This document shows positions 31,156-43,640 of a stretch of DNA of 64,000 bases, piece by piece. The stretch's first letter is position 1. Every line of letters starts with the position of its first letter. The notes below the pieces were generated by a model that searched no databases, was not told the DNA's origin, and was given only the letters and a program-made list of their open reading frames with translations. The stretch lies in contig CP099841.1 of NCBI GenBank assembly GCA_030062745.1, forward strand, positions 24,617,398 to 24,681,397, in the 5' to 3' direction. The DNA is from Capitulum mitella (Eukaryota; Arthropoda; Thecostraca; Pollicipedomorpha; Pollicipedidae). A program made the translations under genes and the position numbers.

Positions 31156-33522
31156 CCGAAAGGGACGCCCATACTTTTTTTAAGCCGTTACGACGTTGCA
31201 AATACTTGTTAAAACTCCAGCCGGGCCTACGCAAAGTATAATGGAATCATTGCGGGATTTTAAAAAGCGCGCATGAAGGATGATTACGAATAGCTTGCCA
31301 CTAGGTAATCAGTTGCCCCTGGCCAAAATTGGCAAGAGCTCAAATTTTCCACGCGAAAATGACATGAGAAATGATCACCGCCGGCCAGTTACTCAAGGAT
31401 GGCAATGATCCACTGCACCATTAAATTTTACAGTTAAGCTATGGTATAACACTGCGGATCATGTTTGTGCCTTTCTAGTTTCAATTAGTTTCTTTCCGAA
31501 TGTGCAGCTCTTTGCTGCTACAGAGTCGTCTTACTCGATTAAGCCGCGCACGACCGTCGGTCCGTTTCGAACATGGACGACTGGGGGGGGGGCAGTTGCC
31601 CTCCTCCAACTCATGAACGGTTGGTCGCACGATAAAAATAAGCACACCGTTGGAAAGCTTGTGACGAGTAGAGTTTGAAACTGGTCTCATTTTTAGTTTT
31701 AGATAATATGTAAGCAATTTATGCCCGATATATGTTTTCTCATAGCCAACTGCATGAGACCGAAAAATGGCCTGAATCTCAAGGGCTGTGACTAAAAACG
31801 CTTAGGTAAAGGCACCAGCGCACAAGTAAAGGTCCGCGGATGCCGATACACGTCTAATTTCCCAGATTTCTTCAATATATACGCCAAAACGTTGACTTAA
31901 AGACATGGCATTTCTCTCGGCAGCTGCCAGGCGGCGCTGCTGCGGTATGCAGTAACAAATTGACGGGAACTAATTTTAGCGTTCCTTTATTTTCACGCAA
32001 AAGGACGATCTATGTATATTTTATTGGTCTTAGGGGTTCTTGTGATGGTTTTGCATGCTTAAATTTAGGACAAATTCATTAGTCACCAGTGTACAAAGCT
32101 GACGGAGCTTTATTCGCGAGAGTCTGTTTATTTCCAAAATATGCTACTTTTTCAAACTTTTTGAGGTTCCTGGTATTACTCACGTCTGTGCAAGCTAGTT
32201 CTGCCATTTTCTACCTATTCTGAGTAATTCATCGCCGATTTTAACGGTGGTACATTTTGGCTGACTACAGTTATTGTGACCTGACCTCAGGTCAATGGCT
32301 GGAAGTCATTGATATTTTGCCCAATGACGGTAACTAGATGTCTGCTTGACTCCACACTAAAAATGTTATGAAATATTCCGCCAATTTCCGAAAAAACGAC
32401 GACATATGTTAAAAATGGGCTTAACCTTAGGTCAATGACCCGAAAAATTCCGAAAAATATGAGATAGCAGATTTGTTGCATCTATCACGTTTACTAATCC
32501 CTGAAAGTATTGTTGAGATATCTTGTTTTGCGAAAAAGTTACAGGGCGCTAAACTTTTTTTTGACATAGGTCTGTTTGACCTGATCTAGGTCAGACACCT
32601 GAACTGACCTGAGGTTAAAGTTTTGACACGAAATGTAAAATTAATGAAGCAAAAGGTACACAAAGTTTGGTGACTCTGTGTTTGTTGGTTCTCTCGCAAT
32701 CTCAGAAAAACCTCAGGGGGGGAGTCAACTGCCCTTCCTAGTCGGGGACGGGTTAAATACTGTATTCGATGTGCTAAAGAATGTCTTTAAAACAAGCAGC
32801 AGCAGTCTAACGCACTTACAGTAGTCTTACTGCGCATAGCACAGAGTCGGACGAAGCATAATACGAGTAATGTCGCTTCATAATGATGCAAAGAAAATAA
32901 TGCGATCGCCAGAAAATTCGAATACACGCACCAGTCGAAGGTGAAATGTAACAACCATTACATGGTTTGAGAAACCTCGCAAACATTTCATGGGTACCCG
33001 CTAAAAGACTTTGCACTGCTTCCTGTCTCATTGCGGAAGCCAAAACATGAGGCGTTTTACTTAACGAAATTCAAGGAGTGATTTTTTGTGGAATCCAGAA
33101 TTTTAATGAACACGACGCGCCAATTGCTACATACAAGATGCACACAGAGAGCGCGATGACTCAGGAAAAAGGAAGGTGGCCGCACTTGAACAAAGATCTT
33201 GTCGACTATGCACTAGGAGCAAGCAAAGTGAGTCATTCTGGATGCTTTGCAGAGCTACGACTACTTTTGACTGACTACTTCGGGCTCTGACCCTGCCAGC
33301 TCTGGCAAGCTCAGAGCCGGAAATAGTCAGATATGGTATCTAGAGAGTTAAGCGTTTGTAAAACCTAGTAGAACTACGAATTTTAGAAGGGAAATAAAAC
33401 TGTCAATACAGGAATGAAGCCCAAGCTCTGTGTCATTCTGCTGACTTTTAAGGAAAAGGCAACTGGCAAATGAAGATGATGATGGTGATGGCGACTATAA
33501 TAGTAATTTAAAGCTAACAGTG

Positions 33523-33523
<1 letters not shown>
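31156..33523. other. Non-coding stretch with repeat-like ends
   Basis: G-run/CAGTTGCCCT blocks occur near 31584 and (as GTCAACTGCCCT) near 32720. The second is followed by GACGGG and TTAA at 32753-32756. This may be a third kind of TTAA element, but the left end is unclear. The hairpin at 33271-33330 is listed separately. No gene is seen. Confidence 0.25.
33271..33330 (+). ncRNA. Hairpin, possible pre-miRNA-like structure
   Basis: CTGACTACTTCGGGCTCTGA (33271-33290) pairs with TCAGAGCCGGAAATAGTCAG (33311-33330) with two mismatches in 20. Inside, TGCCA and TGGCA pair around a 4-nt GCTC loop, separated from the main stem by a 3x3 internal loop. The total is about 60 nt. The shape resembles a short microRNA precursor, although the terminal loop is small. 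A palindromic transposon remnant is an alternative. No expression evidence is available. Confidence 0.25.

Positions 33524-33557
<34 letters not shown>
33524..33557. repeat. AT dinucleotide microsatellite
   Basis: This is an uninterrupted AT run of about 34 bp. Confidence 0.95.
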
Positions 33558-33561
<4 letters not shown>

Positions 33562-34780
33562 ACTGTGGCATGGAAAGTGCTTTTCTGTCAGGGGAGCGTG
33601 CTCATATAGCCTTCCTCCGCTGCAGCTTTCATCCATCACAGACACATGTGTTGTTAACAAATTTCCGTCTTCTCACCTCGGAAATTTATTTAACGTTACG
33701 TCATTAACTTAGATTACTCTGTGCCGCTTCAAACAAGTATGGTGCGATCAGGGGCTGAAAATGACAACTGCGGCTTATAGGATATACATATAGTCAGTAA
33801 GAGCCTCACAGGGCGAAAGATGCGCGCGGCCCGCTCCGTTTCTCTTCAAATTTGGAAAGATATTTAACGTATTGTTTGACTTCCTTGTTTTCCCTAAATG
33901 AATTCTATTTGCCATAAAAACGGAGGTTTGTGAAGACATTTCAGTATTTTCGCCTGATAAATCTTAAGTTTAAACTTAAATTTTCGCCTCCAAGTCAGCC
34001 GTTACCTGGCTGCCTGCTTTTTAAGTGCTTCCACGTAGGTTCAGTACTGACAGATAATCTAACTAATACGTTCGGTGTCGTTGCTCTGTGCTCAATTTGT
34101 TTGCAAGGACGAGACCACGCATTTTCAGCTACCGTCCTGAAAGTGTCTCCGTGGACTAATGACGCGAAAGTGAGTTTGGAAACTACTGTACTTTATATGC
34201 TCGTCGAGTCTCACAAGTTAGGCCGAAGTAAAACTGCGCATGTGCACACACTAAGGTGTGGTCGGCTTGGTGTGGAGCTGCCCAATTAAAAGCCGTCACA
34301 TGGCGCGGTTTCCTGTTGAGATACTTGATGCTTATGATGCTCATAACAACAGTGCTGCGGTAGCAGTGAGATCTGACCAGATTCTTTCACATTCGAGAAT
34401 GTACTGACATCACCTAGCAGCAATGATGTCGGGAGCTGACGGTAACCTTCATATTGCAAGCATGGTTTCCTCTGGGCGAGGGAAGAGTGGCGTTATCAAA
34501 CTTTTGTGAAACCTAAGGTGAGTTCTTTCGACCATGTAGACAAACGCCTCAGAACTACTATGTTCTCCTTTTCCATGGCTCTGGACACGCTTCATTCATA
34601 CCAGCATTGTAAACACATTGTGTCAAGCATTGGTCATTGTTTTCCTAATAAGAAATCATCTCAGTTAACGAAGGCACCTGTGTATAGCATCCCAAAGAAC
34701 ACCAGGCAAACAGATGCAGTTTTAACATGCTTGGGTCCTCGGAGCACACCAAACACATGCTACTGTATTGGTGGCCCCCA

Positions 34781-34815
34781 AGGTCACTCACAGGTCGTCA
34801 AAGGTCACGAGGTCA
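34781..34815 (+). promoter_or_regulatory. Cluster of four AGGTCA-like half-sites
   Basis: AGGTCA (34781-34786), AGGTCG (34792-34797), AGGTCA (34802-34807) and AGGTCA (34810-34815) lie in direct orientation with spacers of 5, 4 and 2 bases. Established knowledge: nuclear receptors bind direct repeats of this half-site. Use in vivo is inference, and the TE family in this window carries similar clusters. Confidence 0.3.
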
Positions 34816-35907
34816 CTCATCGCTGCAGCGATATTTGGGGCTCGTTATCGCAGTTTCTAGACGGGCTGTCATTTTCCGTACCGTGGTAAAGCGTGAACAA
34901 AACACACCATTGTCTAGCATTGTCGGAGGAAGAAAAATGGCGGGAAGTAATGCGACCCAATGGAATTCTGGAGGCAGTATGGAAGGCCTGATATGTACTG
35001 CATTAGCACGCTTCATTCACTAAAGGCCGGTTGCCATGGTCCGTGTAGTCGAAATTGAATTACTCCTGTGGTTTACTCCCACGGTACGGTTGACTCCTTA
35101 TTTTACTCTCATTAAAAATAAATTGAACAGTTTTGACCTGAATGGGATGAGGTGATCGGCCGAACTGGCGGCAGTAAACTGGAATGAGGAAACCTTTACT
35201 TTTTAAAATTATAAGTTCCAATTCATCACATCCTCGGCGTCTGGCTGCCGATGCGGCATCCTCCGGGATGGGGAAAACCGACGCCCGTCGGATCAGTGGT
35301 TGACACGCCCACGATTCACAGCATCATTAGGCGGATGGGGAGGGTGGGTCGGTTGTGAAGAGGAGGGGTGGGGGGCGGGACAGTGGAGGCCATGGGAAGG
35401 AAGCTATTCGTCTGTTCAGTGAAATGTCGCGTCTTCTGCGGACCCTCCCCCGGCCTCTGTGTTGCCAGCACATTGTGTTGCGCATGAGTGTGCTGGGTTG
35501 CGCCAAGACTCTGACAATGTCAGTCGGATCAATGTTTGAATGGGTTTATGGATCACGTACTAATGAGATAAAAAGATGACTGCCAAAACACTCGGTATGG
35601 GTGAACATGACTGACCTGCTGAGGATAAGCTTTGGCTGTAATCGCGCTACCTGGATGTGTTTTGGAAACAGACATGTTTTGGTATAAAAGCTAATTTTAC
35701 TTCATGATAACGTATTTCACGAGTAGCGCCAAAAATGCAGCCGAGTGCCATCTCAGCATCCGCTGAAAACAGTGCTAGAAAGTGAGGAGTATGGATAGCA
35801 CGAAAGAAAAACATGAACATCCGAGCGTCAACAGTAAACCATCCGGGAGCTGGCGGCGCAGCGATGTGAGATACGAGCTGTCAGTCTGTGATGCAGGACT
35901 GTAGCGA

Positions 35908-35908
<1 letters not shown>

Positions 35909-35938
<30 letters not shown>
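35909..35938. repeat. GA dinucleotide microsatellite
   Basis: This is a run of about 15 AG units. Confidence 0.95.
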
Positions 35939-37639
35939 GCAGGGTTTGCAGTGAGCCACAAAGTTCCGTTCCCTGTGTTCCGGCGTTACCTCCTGTTCTC
36001 CAGCGTTGACTTCAGAAGCCACAGACGACTGCATGACGAACGGTGTCTTGTAAGCTAAATAAGAAATAATAAAAAAGTAAAAAATGGTCTTGTGAGCTAA
36101 ATATGCAGCTCAGCACAAAACCTTGCCATGTGTGGGCTGTCAGCTATAGTCACAGAAATGATAATCAGATTTCAAGCACTAAAAAGACAACTAACAACAA
36201 GAACGGCAAAAACAAGTAGCATAATGACCACATGCATCCAGGTACAGCACGAATAATGCCCTCAACATTGGCGACTGATTGATAACAACGATACTGATGA
36301 CAATGGTGATGATACAAAGGACTGCATAAGTGCATAGTTACGATTAGAGGAAAACACACCACAAACGTGTTAAGAAAAATATCGGTAATAAAAGACACCA
36401 GCGCAATCACTAAATAGCGTGCCAGATGTGGGGCTGGACGAGTTATATGTCTAACACTGTCGGTGATGTCCGTTTGTTTGGTTACACATCATATATTCTG
36501 GTTATTCAAGTTTCTTATGCTCATTTGCCTGCGTTGAAGTGAAGGGGACCTAGCGGAGGGTCCACAACACCAGCAAAACTGTTTCTGTACAGGGTAGCAT
36601 TCGTAATCTAATCTCGACATCTACGGCTAGAACCAGTTTAATGGTCTGTTACAATATTCTGTCGTATCAGTTCGGTAGACCCTCGGTAACAAGGCGTCAA
36701 CAAATGGTCACATCGATCTCGTCCATTAGTTCTCAGAGTCCAGGCTCTGGCTGAACGGGTTATCTGGACTGCGCCGACCTGCAGTGTATTTTATTCAGAA
36801 CGGTTCAGGCAGGGACAGGGAAATTCAACAGGCCTTTCTACCTTTCTGCAACACAAAGCGAACAGTTCATCTTTAGTCCGAACCTCAGTAAGAAAAGGCT
36901 TAAATGAAGTCACGAGCTTGAATAAAGCTTTGCTGGTACTGAGCAAACTAGCGGTTCGGGAAGCCAAATAAAGATTATACCTATATCTAGGAATCTACGA
37001 CAAAAATCGCAACAAGTCAAAGGCATTTTTGAGACCATTTTACGGCAGTGGGATTGTCGGAAAGCATACTTGGTGATGTTATCAATTGTTGCCACCGCCG
37101 GAACAATGCTGCATACCGTGGAATAAGTTAGCTGATGATTGGATATTGGGACGTTTAACGAGGCTCTTAATTGCCCGGGTCATTTCGCTTCACAACCTCT
37201 CACGCCGGTTGTCGCGAGGGAAAAAAGGCATTATTACACGGACTCGAAGCGAGGACCTTTCGGCCACCAGGCGAGAATGGCAACGACTACACAACGCCGC
37301 CCCCTACCGTGGAAGAGGATGTAAAATGGACGAGATGCTGTGAAAATGGACGAGACATGAGTTTTTGCGTTCTACTGAACGAAGCAACAGGGCAAGTGGA
37401 TGGCAACGACGCGTTCTATAGCCCGACGATTTGGACCCATCGACACTATTTTAATGCGGGAAGGGGGGGACGATTCGGCTTTTGTTCTTCGAAACGCTCC
37501 AGAGCACGGGACAGGCCCTTGGCCATGACTTTCCGACATGTATTACCGTGGCTTTCCAAGTAATATGGCGCCGTTGTTTCAGCACGTAGACTGCGCGCTC
37601 CAATTTTCAGTTCATTCGCGCAGCCATCACCGCCAGCAC

Positions 37640-38250
37640 CACCGGAATAAACCGGAGGATTCTTTACCGCCGGCGGTCTCCCAGCCAATCTCAACGCCGA
37701 ATGTTGCTGGACCTGTCGATAATGCCGGAAAAGCTCATGGGAGTCTGACGAATCGTCCCGGTCATCGGAGCTGGCGCGCCGGCCGCCGGCCTGAGGCGCC
37801 GACACGACGCTGCTCCCGGCCATCTGCGTTCCGTTCTCTCCGGAAGTCGTCTCGAGCCGCAGTGGACTCGGTCGCGCGGCTCGTAACCGGAGACGTCTGC
37901 TGACGGCTAACTGCTGCGGGCGCGGGCGGCTGACGACAGCGGGCGTGGAGCGTCAGGTCAGTTCACCTGCTCGGCGAGCCGGCGAGACACTGCTGCTGAT
38001 TGGCTGCCTCGGGAGCCGGAGTCACGGCCGGATTGACACGGTTGTCCGATGCCGTCTCGGCTGCTGCCAGACAGAGCTGCGGTTTGTCAGGTGGCGGCCG
38101 TGGTCTGCTGGAGTCCCGGCGCTCACCCGGTCCGCCTGCAGTACGTCGATTCTGGCTTCTGGTAGGAAACAGGCCTGGTGTGCTCGGCTGTGGATCCCAG
38201 GACACCGGCGTGCGAGGGCCGCGCCCCGTGGAGCGACGGCCGACGTGTAC
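37640..38250. promoter_or_regulatory. CpG-rich block 4
   Basis: GC- and CG-rich sequence has GGAATAAACCGG at 37644-37655 as an AT island at its edge. Several frames are open on both strands (for example 37446-37823 minus, 37945-38304 plus), as expected for such composition. None is recognisable. Confidence 0.35.
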
Positions 38251-41200
38251 TGTGAGGACGCCTTTCACGCACCGCCTGTTTGTACGTACAAGGCCAATGT
38301 TTGATGGTTACCTGGCAAAGTTCCACGTTTCTGGAACATTGCGTGAAATGCATATCGTGTCCAAGAAGGCGAAGGCCTGTCAAAAATACAGAAAGAAACG
38401 GGGTCTCCTGTAACAGTCACCGTGCCGAAATGCTGACTTAAAGACGGAAATGTCACAAGGCCGTCCATGCGTATCAATAAAAATGACATGAAATAATAAA
38501 ATAATAAAAAATAATAAAAATAACGTAAAAAACATGTCACCGCTGAACATTCCAAATTATGAGATAAGTTTTCACTGCCGCGTGAAAATGCAACAGATAT
38601 TGGTCTAAGACCGCAAAGCGCTTTCAGCACGAGATTAAGATTTTGGTACTCCACCCTTTTTCTTGTTTTGTCCTATGTTAGTCCAAACATGTTGAGATTG
38701 GTGGCGCTGCGGTCACAGTTAGTGGTGAGTCGAGTTTGCTGCTGGGCTCTTACCACGGCATCCAAATACTTCTAAACTTGGAGAAATTTTGCGTGTCTTT
38801 CGGTCTCCGGCCAAAGTTTTCTTTTGTCCAGCTTCCTGTCCACCATGTCACGGAGGCGGCCTGCTCCAGCATTCAAGCACAATATGCTTGTCCGAGTTAG
38901 TGGCATTGAACACAGATTTGCTTCTTCGTTTTGAAATGATGGCATTCACTTCATCCTGAAACGAGCAACCATGACCATTGGAATGACGAAACCAGATCGA
39001 CAGAGGTATTGCACGGTTAAAGAATTTAGGAATGCCACGTTGCATGTCACAACACTCGACGATAACTTCACTGCGACCGGAGAACAAATACTGGGCCTCA
39101 ATGGATGAAGGCCCTTGGATATTTTGGTATCTGTTTACTAGTTCCTAGCATGGCTGAAATTAGAACTGTCCGTCTCTTAGTTTGCTCTCAAACATTTCAG
39201 CTGTAGGTGGTCTATTTGCTGAGTAATGCTTCCATTATGGCGCGATGTTGTAACATATCATACACATAATTTCACGGACGTCAAACAGCATAGCAAATAT
39301 TCGACGTCTGCAAACCCACGCCACTTTGACGCCGTGCAGTCTTCAGACGACCGGCAATCTAAACGTTGTCCATCATCAAAAACGTCAGGCCTCAATCGCT
39401 CAACGTTTTTCGCCGTCAGCGGACTCCTTCAGAAATTCGGCAGTGAATGCCCTCGCCAATGGCCCCGAGTGACGACAAGACAGCCAAAACTCGCGCAAAA
39501 CTAACTAATGAGAACTGAAGCCCGTCGACTTCCACCAAGTTCCCCGAACAAAACACCGGGTAGTTTCTTACGGCCGGCTGCTGGTCATCGGCGTCCGATT
39601 TCAGAAGTTGGCGACGGTTGAGACTTGATTGGACGGGACCGGTGGTGAATGGTGCGCCGGCCCACTCCTCAGACTGGAGCTCGAATTGGTTTGATGACGG
39701 ACATTACAAACAGAAGACCTCGATTCGGCACACGTTCGATATTGCCATAGCAGTCGGCACGGAACGTTGGAAGCTCTTTCGAGCTTGGCGTCCCAGTGTG
39801 CATCTACGATTATTTTGCAGTGATACTGTCGCAGCCGTCTGCCACAGTCTGCAGAAATAGTAAAAAAAAACTGGTAGCTAATGACCCTCACCACATCTTC
39901 CTCACGGTTACGACCAGGACCCAAAACACCCATGGCAACGCAGCAGTTACTGTCTCATGGCTGTTAGGTTCCAGTTGCTGCCCCGTGACAGTCCTGCAAT
40001 TATATCCAAGACAGTGGCCGACTTGACTCCACAGTTCTGCGGCGGTGGCCGTCCTCTAGCAGCCGACTCCAGTGCTCAGGAGCTGTCTACGCCCTCCAGC
40101 AGTCGTCTCCAGCGAATGTTCCAGCCAGCGACAGTCGACATCAATTCACAGTAGCTGGCTTTACCCTCTGCTGATCGTGTAAATCGTTCAACATTTCCAA
40201 CTTCAGAAAGATCCACCACTGCCAGCAAATCAAGCAAGTCCATTCGCGTTGTTCTCTGCGGTTTGAAGCTATTATTAGAGAAATATTTTTCTAAACAAGA
40301 CTTCGAAGAATACAGACCATATACTTCGTAGAACAGACCACTTAGGTTAGAAAACCGGGCAACAGAATTCGGTGCGGGGCATGCACTGGGTTCGAGTCTC
40401 AGAACGGGAATCTGTATTTGTTCCGAAACCGAAAGGGTCAGCTGGTCACGAGGCGGCCGTGTCGTGGAGTTGCACGGCACAATGGATATCCTCCAGAGCC
40501 ATCTGCCCTGTCACTTGGGGGAAGAATTGTCCCATATTTTGGAGCCATTGGGTGGCTGGGTCAGGGTCCAGCAACAACGATTATTCTGTAGTGGTACTGT
40601 CGCAGTTGTCAAAATCCAGGCTTCGCATGGAGTCTGATCCATATGTCATCCACTTCAACACATTCGGGCTAATTTTGTAAAAAAAAGAGAAAAGACTTGT
40701 ATTCGGTAAAATATGACGAGGCCAATGAACATAGAACATATATATATGAACAACAGTAAAAAAACAATAACTAATAAAAATGAAGAATTTATGTAAAGAT
40801 GCTGACGGCTGACATGCGGTGATGCATTTTCCTTCATCTGACACGCATCAGCTCAGGAGAGCACTTTTGACCACCCCTTCATTCTCTTTCGGATTACTTT
40901 TGACCCACATCTGGATGTTTTTGGGTGCTGGGTGATTTGGATTTGGACGATATTTTGCTGCTTGGTTTTGATGCTAAGGCTTTCTGTTCATACAAAGAAG
41001 ACACATGCGCAGCGAGACATTTTTACCAGGGGGCAAGCGGATTGAAGCAGTCGAAGTGAAGCTACTGAAGCCCATGACAATGGCCAGTAACAGTCAGGTG
41101 TCAAGTGACATTGGGATGTCTCTGGTAAAGATTCAAGTGCAGCGTGACCGTTCTCAGTTAGGTCCGCAGTAATTTCAACAGGACACTTTAAAACGTTGCC

Positions 41201-41779
41201 CCGGTAAACATGACATCCGTGAATGAGCCGCCGTTGACACTCCCCAACCTTTTCCACCAAATGTTTCTGTCCGTAGACGTTGCAGAAATTAGCTCGCCGT
41301 TCATCCCTGGAGCTGAGATTCGCCGTGGTGCGCCAGCCCAGCTCGCAATTAAGTCCTGCCCAGCGCCACGTCAGCGCGGATCAGGCATTCCGGGCAGACC
41401 ACGGCCGCAGTCGGAAGCCAGAACCCGTCCTCCCCTGGCGGCCTTGGTGGAGAGTGAACGGAGAATCCGGTCTCCTCGCGGCGCTGCAACGATGACATGA
41501 CGCTGGCCCACGTAAGCAAGGATGACGCATTGCGTGGACGTGGAGACGCGATAGTTTACGCCATTCGCATACGAGTAGAAATCGCCGCATGTTTTAGCCT
41601 TGCTTCAGGTTTGGATGCATGTTACGTGATGAATTATTTCATCTCGAGATTCTTGTCCGGCAAGGAGTGTTAAAAGTGAAAGATACAAACGACAGCGGTT
41701 TGAAACATCTCGCATCTCAAAACCAGCTGGTTTGTAAGAAAAAAACGGGCCCTATGCGCTCATCGTTACCGCGTGCATG
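38251..41779. other. Non-coding stretch
   Basis: This includes an AATAATAAA-like low-complexity patch near 38490-38525. No gene could be supported. A GGTTCGAGTCTC word at about 40388 resembles a tRNA B box, but no tRNA fold surrounds it. Confidence 0.35.
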
Positions 41780-41810
41780 TGCGCATGCGCCGTAAGGAAC
41801 GGGACCTGTA

Positions 41811-42050
41811 GGAATAGAGAATATGAGCAATATATTTCACAATCTAAAACGCCAGCATGGGAAGGGACTCGCAGGAATGGAGAATACGCTCAGTATATTT
41901 CACAATCTAAAATGCCAACATCGGAAGGGACCCGCAGGAATAGAGAATGAGCACGGTATATTTTACCACCTAAAACGCCAGCATGTGAAGGGACCCGCAG
42001 GAATAGAGCATACGCACAACATATATTGCGACCTAAAACGCCAGCACAAA
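41811..42050 (+). repeat. 63-bp tandem repeat, about 3.8 copies
   Basis: Units start at 41811, 41874, 41937 and 42000. The last is truncated after about 48 bp, and a decayed partial unit seems to precede the first (from about 41780). One plus-strand frame (41823-42110) stays open and reads as a 21-residue repeat containing IFHNLKRQH and KGPAGIEN-like segments, with a Lys-Arg pair in most units. Differences between units mostly change amino acids, which does not suggest constraint on a protein. There is no signal peptide. Confidence 0.85.
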
Positions 42051-43194
42051 CCTACTCGTCTGCGGTTATCGACTTTTCTTAGGCAATCGGGAGTCATGGA
42101 AACTATATAATGCCAAATGAAATGCGGTGAAGAATTGCCCCTGTGCGATAAAGCTTGGAAAAATATGCCAATATATTAACAGTATCACAGGCCACTGTAA
42201 GTTTCGCTGCCTGCAGTTTAGGCTACTGCAGGGAATATCCTTTTAAACTACCTGTTACAGAAATTTAGAACAACGACGCACACCGATTGGGCGCGTAACA
42301 ACGCTCACAGCAGAACGCTGCCTCACATGTCAATTTTTCCACCGCGGCACCAGTCAACGTTTTGGGGGGCATCTAAAGACTAGATTACTAAATTACTGTT
42401 CATTGGACACCGTACCCTCGTTGCCATTGTACTGGGGCTGCGCGCCGCCGGAGACACATGTCGGATGTGAGTGCTTGTGTGTGAAAAATCCTAGAGTATT
42501 ACATATAGAGGTGACTGGTGTACAGCCACAGCAGTCCAGCAACTGGTTGTCGGTGATATCGTGAAACATACATTTGTGTTGAAAGTATCTGCAAATCTGT
42601 CGCTACAGGCTGCGGTCGTTGCAAGTTGCCTGCGCGGCTGAATATTACAAACCGGAATAATGATGCAATAAAGTTTTGAACTGAGCACTAATGTCATAAT
42701 GCAAGGGCAGAAAAAGATATGTCTCTGTATTTTTATGCTCATATTATCGAAACAAAAAATAAACAATGAAAACTACGATATCCTATATTTCGGCACCGAG
42801 TCTTCTTCAATTGGTATATCAAAGTTTCCAGCTTACTTCAATTAAGCTGGAAAGTCTGTTTTGTACGCCCAGCAGTATAATAGGTCTTGTTTGTTTTTTA
42901 TTGAGACAATATGAACATGAAGTTATAAATACATCACTTAAACATTCTTGCAAGTGAAACCGTACAGTGCAGTCAGATTTATGGTGTTTTGATCACCGAC
43001 AGCGTTTCGGTCGTGCTGTAGTCTCATCATTTGGTTGTGTGTTTGCCTGTTTTCTCTTTTATCATATGCGAGAGGAAGCATTTTCATGTAATTAGTAAGC
43101 CGCTTCAGAAACCGACAGATGGATTTAGAACTTTTTCGTTGGTTCTGCTTTAGTTTGTTGTCAGTATATATTTTAGGTATATGCAGTATATATT
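42051..43194. other. Non-coding stretch
   Basis: Nothing beyond short frames is seen. Confidence 0.35.
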
Positions 43195-43640
43195 TTAAGT
43201 GTATGCGGCAATCCCAAAAATTCCAAGGAATGTGACCAAAGTAAATAGAGAACACAAAATGCTGTCTGTTGCTTCCAAATATTGCAGCACAGTTGGGTCA
43301 TAGCACACTCCATTTCGCGCAGCAAACCACCTGCACCCCTTCGGCAGTTTGACATCGTTCGGTCCGGAATATCCTCCCAGCAACTTGAGCCGAGACACAG
43401 TTCCTCTAATATGAGCCTTTTGAACTTCGCTCAACAACTCAGAACTTGGACAAACAATAGCTGCGCAGTTGTGATGTCCGCTGGGTCTGATGCCCTTGTC
43501 CCGTTTTCTGAAAAACTTGCCTGTTTTTCTCACTCCCTGCGGCGCGAAATTAAATTCGAGCCGACTGGTTAGCAGGTTAGGAGTTGCCAGAAATATAACT
43601 AGCGACCCGCGACAAACAGATTTTGGAGTGCCGTACTATG
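43195..43640 (-). CDS. Unrecognised open frame of about 148 codons
   Basis: On the minus strand the frame is open from a TAG near 43640 to the stop at 43195. It includes NLLTSRLEFNFAPQ, RKTGKFFRKRDKG and KLPKGCRWFAARNG segments. The frame lacks an early ATG. A pyrimidine-containing tract ending CCGCAG near 43537 could be a splice acceptor. Codon bias is weak and I recognise no domain. The hydrophobic end (LFTLVTFLGIFGIAAY) could be a membrane segment or chance. Confidence 0.2.

Larger units (their letters stand above)
33558..37640. other. Non-coding stretch
   Basis: No supported gene is seen. It contains an AGGTCA-type cluster at 34781-34815 and a GA microsatellite at 35909-35938, both listed separately. 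Confidence 0.35.

Noticed and set aside
40380-40400. tRNA B-box-like GGTTCGAGTCTC
   Set aside because: No matching A box or acceptor stem was found nearby.
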